Below, piece by piece: positions 1 to 5,637 of a DNA stretch of 11,336 nucleotides. The stretch comes from Verrucomicrobiota bacterium (lineage in GTDB: Bacteria; Verrucomicrobiota; Verrucomicrobiia; Limisphaerales; J093). The first letter of the stretch is position 1. Each line of letters starts with the position of its first letter. Both the position numbers and the translations under genes were made by a program. Under the pieces are notes generated by a model. It did not search any database, was not told the origin of the DNA, and worked only from the letters and a program-made list of their open reading frames with translations. The stretch lies in assembly GCA_029907285.1 (NCBI GenBank), contig JARYMD010000108.1:1-11336 (forward strand), given 5' to 3'.

Positions 1-66
1 AACTTCTGGCCGGGCAACGGGCGCAGCTACCTCGGGTTCCGCGCCGCCCTAGTTGCAGTTCCTTGA
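1..66 (+). CDS. C-terminus of an FGE/C-type-lectin-fold protein, probable DGR target (partial)
   Basis: Frame 1 reads NFWPGNGRSYLGFRAALVAVP and then a stop. The G-F-R-x-A-L ending after an N/R/G/Y-rich stretch is the hallmark of the C-terminal strand of formylglycine-generating-enzyme (SUMF1/FGE-sulfatase) fold proteins. Many of these are ligand-binding rather than enzymatic, and some are diversified by DGRs, with the variable region sitting exactly here. The gene begins outside the window, so its domains and active-site cysteines cannot be judged. The next gene on the same strand is an HRDC-domain protein, a known DGR accessory type, which strengthens the DGR-target reading. A terminator-like hairpin follows at 143-174. 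An ordinary non-diversified FGE paralog is possible. The reading frame and fold family are seen; the DGR role is inferred. Confidence 0.7.
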   Translation, partial: NFWPGNGRSYLGFRAALVAVP

Positions 67-142
67 GGCGGAACCTTGACCTGAGCTACAGTAACAGCCG
101 GGTAGCGGGGCACCGAGGAGCCGCGGAGCGGTAGCGTGGGTC

Positions 143-174
143 GAGGGGGCGGCAGCCGCCTCTTCAATTTTTTT
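143..174 (+). terminator. Rho-independent terminator-like hairpin
   Basis: A 10-bp stem (143-152 with 156-165, including two G-U pairs) closes a CAG loop. It is followed, after two A residues, by seven consecutive T residues (168-174). It would end transcription of the FGE-fold gene that stops at 66. It also lies only 15 bases before the HRDC start codon, so an HRDC transcript starting further upstream would have to read through it. In a DGR setting it could instead be the hairpin often found just 3' of the variable region. Confidence 0.65.
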
Positions 175-189
175 GTAAGTTTTGGCCTG

Positions 190-738
190 ATGCAATTTGA
201 AGTGTTTGCGGTGCCAGCGGCCGGGAACCGGGATTTGGCGGATGCCTTGAACCGGTTTTTGCGGTCGCACCGGGTGCTGCACGTGGAACGGCGGCTGGTC
301 GAGACCGGGGCGGAGTGCGTTTGGAGTTTCTGCGTTGAGTATCTCGACGTGCCTGTGGGGGCGGCAATGCCGAGCAGCCTTCCAAAAATCGACTACAAGG
401 CTGTGCTGACGCCCGAACAATTTGCTCGGTTCTCGGCTTTGCGAGTGTTGCGGAAGGAACTGGCGGACAAGGAAGCGGTCCCGCCCTATGCCATCTTCAC
501 AAATGAGCAGTTGGCCGAAATGGTCAAGCTCGAGGCGCCAACCAAAGGCGACATTCAGGCGATCCCGGGTATCGGCCTGGCGAAGATGCAGAAGTACGGT
601 GATGCATTCCCGGCGGCGCTCAGCACCGGCGCGCAGCCAGGATCAGCGTCGGGGCAACCCGAGGCTGCAAGCGAGGCAGGCGCTGGTCTTCAGCAAACCG
701 GTTTCGGATTGCAAACGGGAGGACTTTTTTTGCCATAG
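190..738 (+). CDS. HRDC-domain protein, DGR accessory type
   Basis: A 182-residue protein. The start at ATG 190 (MQFEVFAVPAAG) is preferred over the upstream GTG at 136, because the latter would translate straight through the terminator stem at 143-174. The N-terminal part (about residues 1-55, with N-R-F-L-R-S-H-R-V-L near 21-30) resembles the small module that precedes HRDC in these proteins. An HRDC (helicase and RNase D C-terminal) domain spans roughly 72-145, with the helix-hairpin-like I-P-G-I-G at 125-129 and K-Y-G at 135-137. The last 35 residues are a low-complexity Ala/Gly/Gln/Ser tail. HRDC folds bind nucleic acid. Stand-alone HRDC proteins next to FGE-fold targets are a recognised accessory class in a subset of DGRs, probably aiding cDNA handling. 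No reverse transcriptase is next to it here, so it may be stranded. No Shine-Dalgarno is visible. Confidence 0.8.
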   Translation: MQFEVFAVPAAGNRDLADALNRFLRSHRVLHVERRLVETGAECVWSFCVEYLDVPVGAAMPSSLPKIDYKAVLTPEQFARFSALRVLRKELADKEAVPPYAIFTNEQLAEMVKLEAPTKGDIQAIPGIGLAKMQKYGDAFPAALSTGAQPGSASGQPEAASEAGAGLQQTGFGLQTGGLFLP

Positions 739-984
739 CACTGATTTGTTTTGTTGTTCACAGGGCCGGTGTGCGTCGTGCGCACAGGTCCGGTACAGAC
801 AATGCTCCCCCTGAGCAGGAATGAAATGAGAATCGTCCGAAGAGTGTCGAGGGTGCTAGCGGGGGCAGCGACGTGCCCCTCTGCTGCGGAGCGGCTTCGT
901 TCAGCAACAGCATGCCGGGGACGGCGTTGCGCGTCGCCGCTGCTGATCGACGTCAGGCGGAAATTGCCATAGCAGTCGAAGACT

Positions 985-1554
985 ATGAAACCAGAAGTGA
1001 TTATTCGGACTTGCAGCGCCCGAATGCGTCCTGGCGCCAATGAAGAACTCACCTGGTTTAGGCAACAACCAACGTTGGGCGAGGCTATACGTTTGGCTGC
1101 GCTTGCTGTCAACAGCAGAGGTAAACGATACTCACACCAGAGAAGGTTGAGGAAGACTGTCCTTGAGCAAGCGCGAGACATTCTTCTGGCAAACGAAGAA
1201 CAAATCTCCCAGCGCATAGATTTTGACGATTTGTTTGCCCTTCTAGAAAGCTTGCTCGCCCGGATCAAAGGGCTTGGTGAATTGTATATCTATGACACAG
1301 CTTTACGCACAGGCGCAAAGCCAGGTATGTTGCCTAAACGAGTTTATTTGCACGCCGGAACCCGGGAGGGTGTAAAGGCGCCGGGTTTTGACGGTAGAAT
1401 GAAGACGCTGGATGTCTCACAACTGCCAGAGTGGTTACAGCAACTCAAACCTCATGAGATTGAAGATGTGTTGTGTATTTTCAAAGACAAGTTGATGAAA
1501 GCCAGTGAGCAAACAGTGCGTGAGGAATTAATTAGACGGAGTTGGTGTAGTTGA
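985..1554 (+). CDS. Conserved protein of unknown function in a probable integron cassette
   Basis: A 189-residue soluble protein with no signal peptide or membrane segment. Features that look conserved are an aromatic/Arg motif (E-L-T-W-F-R-Q-Q near 21-28), a basic patch G-K-R-Y-S-H-Q-R-R-L (about 46-55), a helix-hairpin-like K-G-L-G-E-L-Y-I-Y-D-T-A-L-R (about 95-108), V-Y-L-H-A-G-T-R near 119-126, and I-E-D-V-L-C-I-F-K-D near 157-166. I recall this pattern from widespread uncharacterised bacterial proteins but know no function. The G-L-G/Y-D segment hints at a nucleic-acid-binding hairpin, without proof. The stop lies six bases before an attC-like site (1561-1629), which is the usual spacing for an integron cassette gene. 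The start is the first ATG of an intact frame; an internal Met at residue 14 is an alternative. Codon use is less GC-biased at third positions than in the housekeeping genes, consistent with acquisition. Confidence 0.8.
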   Translation: MKPEVIIRTCSARMRPGANEELTWFRQQPTLGEAIRLAALAVNSRGKRYSHQRRLRKTVLEQARDILLANEEQISQRIDFDDLFALLESLLARIKGLGELYIYDTALRTGAKPGMLPKRVYLHAGTREGVKAPGFDGRMKTLDVSQLPEWLQQLKPHEIEDVLCIFKDKLMKASEQTVREELIRRSWCS

Positions 1555-1560
1555 CAAAAT

Positions 1561-1629
1561 GCCGCCCGACACACGCATCTACCTGACTGCTTCCGCTCGC
1601 TGCAGGTGATGCGCAGGCCGTTGGGCGGC
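1561..1629 (+). other. attC-like integron recombination site
   Basis: The outer arms GCCGCCCGAC (1561-1570) and GTTGGGCGGC (1620-1629) pair over ten positions with one G-T. The right arm contains a perfect R' core GTTGGGC (GTTRRRY, 1620-1626). The left arm contains GCCCGAC, one mismatch from the R'' consensus RYYYAAC. The inner arms CGCATC-T-ACCTG (1574-1585) and CAGGTGATGCG (1603-1613) pair over 11 positions, leaving T1580 unpaired. That single extrahelical base on the R''-proximal (L'') side is the hallmark of attC folding and sets the orientation. It places the site at the 3' end of the 985-1554 cassette gene. The total length of 69 bp is within the attC range. Confidence 0.75.
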
Positions 1630-1675
1630 GGAGTATGAGTGTCGGGACTGGTTTCGGACAACGCAGACAACGTCT

Positions 1676-2158
1676 ATGGAGATTAGCAAAAGTTCGCGCC
1701 ATTCGAAGATAGCGGGCGATTTCAGCGAAGCCCTTGTGCTTTGTTGTCTTTCCAAACACGGGTCCGAATGTGCCGACATTGATCATACTGGCATTGATCT
1801 GATTGCCAGAAATCCTCATACAAGTGAAATAATTGGGATTTCTGTAAAAGGTCGCACGCGAAGTCCTGGCAAAGAAGACACGCACGTGCGAATTGCCAAA
1901 GAAGATTTGCAAAAAGCGCGGGAAGCCTGTGTTGCATTTGGTTGTGCGTCTTACTTTGCGATTGTTGTGGATGCAGCAGACTGCATTCGTGTCTCTATAA
2001 CGTGGATGCAACATGTAGTCAAGTTACACGCCCCGGCCGTAACTTCAGTCTGTTGGGAAATGACATAGCGCCACCCGAATCGTTACTATGAGTATCCAGA
2101 GATCATGATATTTGAACTCCGCACGAAAACGTCGAGATGGTGGACCAATGATTGCTAG
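1676..2158 (+). pseudogene. PD-(D/E)XK nuclease-like gene, apparently interrupted by a TAG codon
   Basis: From ATG 1676 the frame runs 130 codons to TAG at 2066-2068. The same frame then continues for 29 sense codons to a second TAG at 2156-2158. The first part has the layout of a restriction-endonuclease-like fold: a helical acidic residue (E18 in G-D-F-S-E-A-L), D41 in T-G-I-D-L-I, then I-S-V-K-G-R with K58, in E...D...xVK order. Such small nucleases occur in mobile and defence contexts; the target is unknown. The codons after the first stop encode Y-Y-E-Y-P-E-I-M-I-F-E-L-R and end K-T-S-R-W-W. This looks like the natural C-terminal strand of the protein rather than random sequence, so a nonsense mutation is likely. 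The gene begins 47 bases after the attC-like site, as the next cassette would. If the first stop is genuine, the product is a 130-residue protein. Confidence 0.65.
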
Positions 2159-2530
2159 AAGGTATTCGCCGCCAAACTGACCAAAAGCATATAGAGAACC
2201 GGGGCAGGCGGCAGGTGTTATGATTTCCGCTTGAGGACTGGTTCGCCTCACCCTGTTCTCTGCAGCGCCTGTCCTTCTGTGCCCAATTCCCCGTCCCCCA
2301 CCTGCGCCAGAAGCCGTGGCCTCAGGCATTCAACAGACCCGCCACTGCCAACGGTTGCCCCCAAAAAACCTCCCAAAAGCACCAATTCTCCCTTCCATCA
2401 ATCCCCACGCCGGGCACAGCCTCACCCTGCCCACACCGCGGTGCACAGCACCACGTCCTCCAACGTAAAACTGCCGTGCCGTTCTCAGCGCAGAGTAATC
2501 CGATACTCCCCGGTCCCGCAACACGGACCG
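2159..2530. other. Gene-free stretch between the nuclease-like gene and the integrase remnant
   Basis: No credible coding region was found on either strand. Open frames here are Pro/Arg/Gly-rich and lack recognisable motifs. A GCCGCC/GGCGGC inverted pair (2168-2173 with 2207-2212) lacks the inner arms and GTTRRRY core of an attC. The minus frame of the integrase remnant stays open again after its second stop (2531-2533) but no longer resembles a tyrosine recombinase, so the catalytic domain has been lost or replaced here. Confidence 0.5.
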
Positions 2531-2857
2531 CTACAGCGCATTTAAGCGCACCGCGTCAATCGCCTGATCCAACCGAACTTGCAGCACCTTCTTGTACAGG
2601 AACACCAAGGCATTCATGGCCTGGTTCTGGATCGTCAGCGACATTTGCCCCTCCACCGCCAGATGCGTCAAGAACGCCTAAATCTTCGGCTCCGCCGGAT
2701 ACAGGTCTGCAGGCGACTGCATCCGGTGAAACCGCACACACCTCGTCACCCAATGCACATACAACCACTCGGTATGGATCGAACAATGTTGGAACTGCAG
2801 CACCTGCTCCAGCAACTTGGTTGGTGAATCCGATTGCCCCGAGGCGCCGTTCAACAT
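2531..2857 (-). pseudogene. Integron integrase remnant (IntI-like tyrosine recombinase, N-terminal domain only)
   Basis: Reading the minus strand from ATG at 2857-2855 gives MLNGASGQSDSPTKLLEQV, then segments matching the integron-integrase SAM-like N-terminal domain: H-T-E-W-L-Y-V-H-W-V (consensus RTEQAYVHWI), R-F-H-R, A-F-L-T-H-L-A-V-E, and Q-N-Q-A-M-N-A-L-V-F-L-Y-K-K-V-L (consensus TQNQALSALLFLYREVL). Codon 60 is TAG (2680-2678) exactly where the family has Glu before A-F-L-T-H-L. A second TAG falls at codon 109 (2533-2531), after which homology ends. The catalytic domain (R...HxxR...Y, normally about 200 further residues) is missing. In life IntI excises and inserts cassettes at attC and attI; this copy cannot. 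The gene points away from the GTTAGGC core at 2966, the normal IntI/attI geometry. Confidence 0.75.
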
Positions 2858-2965
2858 AATCTCGGAGCATGAAAACGTTGCTCCACCCTGTCGGGTTGGA
2901 GCCCAAGTTGCCCGAAAACCCCGCCATTATCAAGGTACCAGGGCAAGACAGCATGATAATCAATG

Positions 2966-2972
2966 GTTAGGC
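2966..2972 (+). other. attI-like core site GTTAGGC
   Basis: GTTAGGC fits GTTRRRY exactly. It lies 109 bases upstream of the integrase-remnant start and 21 bases before the ATG of a plus-strand small membrane ORF. This is the position expected for the attI/first-cassette boundary. A seven-base match alone is weak; the support is its placement. Confidence 0.4.
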
Positions 2973-2993
2973 GACTTCAAGACCGCACCATAT

Positions 2994-3503
2994 ATGAAAA
3001 CAACACGCATGATTATGATAATCGCAGGATGGTTGGTTACCGCTTCCGCATATGCGATGACCATTCTCATGCTATGGGGTAATTGGAACTCTGCACCTTG
3101 GTCGCCCAAGTGGGATCATATGGGTATGACCCTGGAGTGTGTGATTCAAATCCTAGCCATTTTGATTGGTATCTGGTTTCTAGCAATGGGGGTTTGGAAG
3201 GGAAACGGTTCCCGTGGGGAGACACCATCAGCCACAGCCAGGCCAATTACTATAGCTACTGGGATGGAGGCAAACCGTTCTATTCATACGATGCGAGTGC
3301 GACCGAAGGGTATCACCCGAAGTATGCGGTTGGGGATTATCCGTACACAAGTCCGGATGGATCACTTGCGCCCAATGGATATGGATTGTGCGACATGGCA
3401 GGGAACGTGTGGGAACTGTGTTGGGATTGGTATGATGCCGCCTATTATAGTTCCTCGCCAGGGTTTGATCCGCGGGGACCTGCTTCGGGCTCGCAGCGGG
3501 TGA
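2994..3503 (+). CDS. Two-helix small membrane protein ORF, 3' end replaced by FGE sequence
   Basis: ATG 2994 opens a frame whose first 66 or so residues look like a real small membrane protein. One hydrophobic helix lies at about residues 7-28 (I-I-A-G-W-L-V...I-L-M-L-W) and a second at about 46-67 (L-E-C-V-I-Q-I-L-A-I-L-I-G-I-W-F-L). They are joined by a Trp/Pro-rich loop. Past about 3188 the same DNA encodes the FGE domain in another frame, and this frame becomes a Met/Arg-rich shadow ending at 3503. The original gene was therefore probably cut and its 3' part replaced. The ORF starts shortly after the attI-like core, as a first integron cassette would, and short membrane proteins are common cassette cargo. 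I do not recognise the family. Whether the 169-residue chimera is made is unknown. Confidence 0.4.
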   Translation: MKTTRMIMIIAGWLVTASAYAMTILMLWGNWNSAPWSPKWDHMGMTLECVIQILAILIGIWFLAMGVWKGNGSRGETPSATARPITIATGMEANRSIHTMRVRPKGITRSMRLGIIRTQVRMDHLRPMDMDCATWQGTCGNCVGIGMMPPIIVPRQGLIRGDLLRARSG

Positions 3504-3619
3504 TCCGGGGTGGCGGTTGGCAGTTCCACGCTGGATACTGCCGGGTAACGGATCGCTTCTCGGAGTGGACTTGGAACTACTTGCTTGGGTTCCGGTGTGT
3601 GCTGGCCCCAGGTCAGTAA
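3083..3619 (+). pseudogene. FGE-sulfatase (SUMF1) domain protein, N-terminally truncated
   Basis: The frame is open from TTG 3083 to TAA 3617-3619 (178 codons), but clear family sequence begins only near 3188 with G-G-L-E-G-K-R-F-P-W-G-D. Next come A-N-Y-Y-S-Y-W, the T-S-P-D-G-S...N-G-Y-G-L-C-D-M-A-G-N-V-W-E-L core, the R-V-I-R-G-G-G-W strand, and the terminal L-G-F-R-C-V-L. FGE oxidises a sulfatase cysteine to formylglycine, but many bacterial paralogs are only binding folds, and this half is too short to be an enzyme. The missing N-terminal half, about 100 residues or more, normally carries the G-x-F-x-M-G and T-x-A-E-W-E motifs. The 34 codons before 3188 overlap the two-helix membrane ORF in another frame and look unrelated to FGE. 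The stretch between G-G-G-W and G-F-R occupies the position of a DGR variable region. It is most likely a 5'-truncated fragment. Confidence 0.65.
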
Positions 3620-4276
3620 AGTTGTTTCGGGTTTGGTGTTCGTCTGAAAGATTCCTGCCTCAAAACTGAATCCCCACAGATGATTCTGCTTGATCAATCT
3701 GCGGGCGATGCCGAATCGCCACTATGGACCATGGACCTGAGACACAGGCCAGGGGATCGGGCTAGGAGACAGGCGTCAGAGGACGGATTGGTGGCATCAA
3801 CGGGTGAACGGTTGCACTGATCCGGAGTTTCGGCGGATGCAAGATGCGATGGAAACCGGCGAGGACTTGAGGTTGTGGTGAATGCTCGGGCGCCAAATGC
3901 GCTTGATCGCAACTCGCGTAGGAGCGGTCTTCAGGTTGATGCGGCCGAGGACGGCCGCGCTCCCGGGGCGGTTGCCTTCTCCAGTGCTGGAGGAGCGCGG
4001 CGATTTTTCGCCGCACTCAGCCGGTCAATGTTCGGGCGGTGGGATAACGAGTTTGTCAGGCTGTTTGGGCGGAAGATGCCAGAATGCAGTTCGGCAGTGA
4101 AACAGGGCTGGGGTGGCAGCGAGGCTCTGCCTCAGACCGAACAGGCACACGGTGCTGGACCGCCAAGCGGGTTCTTGCCGTTCTCGGTGTCTGGCCGGCC
4201 TCATTAGCACTGCGCCGCTCAGTGACGCGTTGCTGATGATCGTGCTTGACCACGTTTCAAATCGCTGTAAATACGC
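3620..4276. other. Long intergenic region with a repeat copy
   Basis: There are 657 bases without a supportable gene. The short frames on both strands are Arg/Pro-rich and match one another only because they overlap the repeat described at 3879-4045. Just before the downstream gene there is a TTGACC at 4246-4251, but the matching -10 position would abut the start codon, so I do not call a promoter. Confidence 0.6.
3879..4045. repeat. Palindromic intergenic repeat, copy A
   Basis: Positions 3879-3964 align without gaps to 6322-6407 (86 bases, about 80% identical by hand count). The most conserved part is a hairpin GCGGCCG-AGGA-CGGCCGC (3941-3958) followed by GCTCCC. A second element, a GCGGCG/CGCCGC palindrome (3997-4014) followed by CCGGT-AATGTTCGGG (about 4020-4034), matches 6294-6333. 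Here the two elements are in the opposite order to copy B, as if two overlapping repeat units were cut differently. Both copies are between genes. The function is unknown; a REP-like or miniature mobile element is plausible. Confidence 0.7.
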
Positions 4277-5542
4277 ATGCTTGTGACTGCAAATACAACG
4301 CAAACCTCTCGTCAAAGGCTGCTTTCGGCCATCGCGCACATCGAGCCCGATCGTGTTCCGATCGACTTGTCCGGCCATAGATCGTCTGGCATATCAGCCA
4401 TCGCTTACGCACGGCTCCGCAAACATCTTGGCCTCGAACCGCGTACTCCGCGCGTTTACGATCCGGTCCAGCAAATCGCCATTGTGGACGAGGATGTCCT
4501 TGAAATGTTTTCGGTGGACACGGTCGAACTCGGACGCGCGTTCGCGCTCGAAGACAGGCACTGGCAAGAATGGGTGTTGCCGGATGGAACACCGGCGTTG
4601 ATGCCCGCATGGGTCAGGCTGCGACGCGAAGAAGGCCGTTGGGTTGTTCTCTCGCCCAGCGGGCGTGTGATTGCACAGATGCCAGACGGCGTGCTGTATT
4701 TCGAGCAGACGTGGTGGCCGTTCTTTGAGAAAGACGATATAGATCACATCGAGGATTACCTCGGAGAAAGCATGTGGACCGGCATCGCTTCACCGCCGGG
4801 GCCGATCGTGGCCGGTTCGGAGGGCCCTGAGCTGCTTCGCGAGGGCGCGCGGCGGCTCCGATCTCAAACTCACCGGGCAATAATCGGCTTGTTCGGCGGC
4901 AATCTTCTTGAAATGGGCCAGTTTCTGTACCGGAACGATCGTTTTTTCATGTTGCTTGCCGGAGAACCGAAACAGGCGCACAAGTTTCTGGATCGCGTCA
5001 CCGAGATGCACATGGCCAACCTTGACCGGTTTCTCGGCGCGGTGGGATTGTACATCGATATCATTCTTTTCGGGGACGACCTTGGGATGCAAACAGGCCC
5101 GCAAATCTCGCCCAAGATGTACCGCGAGTTCATTTTCCCACGCGAGAAGGCAATGTGGCAGCGCGCCAAGCAACTGGCTCCGCACATCAAGATAATGCTC
5201 CATTGCTGTGGTGGCGTGCGCGAACTGCTTCCGGGTCTGATTGAAGCTGGATTGGACGCAATAAACCCGGTGCAGATTTCGTGCAAGGGAATGGAAGCGT
5301 CAGGGTTGAAGCGGGATTTCGGGAAAGACATCACCTTTTGGGGTGGCGGGTGCGACACGCAACAGGTTCTTATGGGTGGCACGCCAGCCGAAGTTGACGC
5401 TCATGTGAGGCGCCAGGTGGAAATACTTAAGCCCGGCGGCGGGTTTGTCTTCCAGCAGGTCCACAACATTCTGGCCAATGTGCCTCCGGAGAACATTGTT
5501 GCAATGTACCGCGCAGCACTGGAATCGGGCACTTACAAGTGA
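4277..5542 (+). CDS. Uroporphyrinogen decarboxylase/MtaA-CmuA family protein (probable zinc-dependent methyltransferase)
   Basis: A 421-residue cytoplasmic protein of the URO-D superfamily. The N-terminus has the family's opening R-Q-R-L-L-S-A-I-A-H-I-E-P-D-R-V-P-I-D. Further on are G-D-D-L-G-M-Q-T-G-P at 266-275, P-K-M-Y-R-E-F-I-F-P-R, and a H-x-C motif at H309/C311 (L-H-C-C-G-G-V) with a later Cys at C359 in W-G-G-G-C-D-T. In corrinoid methyltransferases such as MtaA and CmuA, a His-x-Cys plus a distal Cys bind the Zn2+ that activates the thiol acceptor. True HemE lacks this triad, so I favour a methyltransferase-like role over heme synthesis. No corrinoid protein or partner methyltransferase gene lies nearby, so the substrate is unknown. 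The start is the first ATG in frame, without a Shine-Dalgarno. The gene is monocistronic, flanked by a gap and by the terminator-like hairpin at 5599-5627. Confidence 0.85.
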   Translation: MLVTANTTQTSRQRLLSAIAHIEPDRVPIDLSGHRSSGISAIAYARLRKHLGLEPRTPRVYDPVQQIAIVDEDVLEMFSVDTVELGRAFALEDRHWQEWVLPDGTPALMPAWVRLRREEGRWVVLSPSGRVIAQMPDGVLYFEQTWWPFFEKDDIDHIEDYLGESMWTGIASPPGPIVAGSEGPELLREGARRLRSQTHRAIIGLFGGNLLEMGQFLYRNDRFFMLLAGEPKQAHKFLDRVTEMHMANLDRFLGAVGLYIDIILFGDDLGMQTGPQISPKMYREFIFPREKAMWQRAKQLAPHIKIMLHCCGGVRELLPGLIEAGLDAINPVQISCKGMEASGLKRDFGKDITFWGGGCDTQQVLMGGTPAEVDAHVRRQVEILKPGGGFVFQQVHNILANVPPENIVAMYRAALESGTYK

Positions 5543-5552
5543 ATTGTTGGGC

Positions 5553-5580
5553 TTGCAATGCAGCATTCACGGGGTAGTAT
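5553..5580 (+). promoter_or_regulatory. Putative sigma70-type promoter for efp
   Basis: TTGCAA (5553-5558) and TAGTAT (5575-5580), separated by 16 bases, each match four of six consensus positions. Transcription would begin near 5587. That puts the hairpin at 5599-5627 inside the efp leader. The match is moderate; it is called because the spacing and position fit and there is no room for a promoter after the hairpin. Confidence 0.35.
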
Positions 5581-5598
5581 TGCCGTTTCAAGTGGCAT

Positions 5599-5627
5599 CT
5601 CGCCCGCTGAACGGGCGAGTTTTGTTT
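5599..5627 (+). terminator. Strong terminator-like hairpin immediately before efp
   Basis: A perfect 8-bp stem CTCGCCCG/CGGGCGAG (5599-5606 with 5612-5619) with a five-base CTGAA loop is followed directly by TTTTGTTT (5620-5627). It can end the transcript of the URO-D-family gene whose stop is at 5542. Because the efp ATG is at 5638, it also occupies the efp leader and may act as an attenuator. Confidence 0.8.
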
Positions 5628-5637
5628 GATCAATACT

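Noticed and set aside
758..795. Direct repeat CACAGG(G/T)CCGGT around a TGTGCG/CGCACA hairpin as an operator or terminator
   Set aside because: It has no T-tract, and no regulator is linked to it. It is possible but unsupported.
866..942. GC-rich stem (GCAGC-GACG with CGTCGCCGCTGC) and GTTGCGC at 926 as the upstream boundary of the 985 cassette
   Set aside because: The core violates GTTRRRY, no matching R'' was found, and the pairing needs large bulges.
690..1268. 192-codon minus-strand open frame
   Set aside because: It is antisense to the cassette gene and intergenic DNA, Ser/Arg-rich, with no recognisable motif.
2168..2212. GCCGCC...GGCGGC inverted repeat as a second attC after the nuclease-like gene
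   Set aside because: It has no GTTRRRY core, no inner arms and no extrahelical base, and is only about 45 bases long.
2556..2963. 135-codon minus frame overlapping the integrase remnant
   Set aside because: The neighbouring minus frame carries the IntI motifs; this Gly/Ala/Val-rich frame is its shadow.
4246..4273. TTGACC plus TAAATA as the promoter of the URO-D-family gene
   Set aside because: The -10 matches poorly and sits against the start codon, which would force a leaderless transcript.
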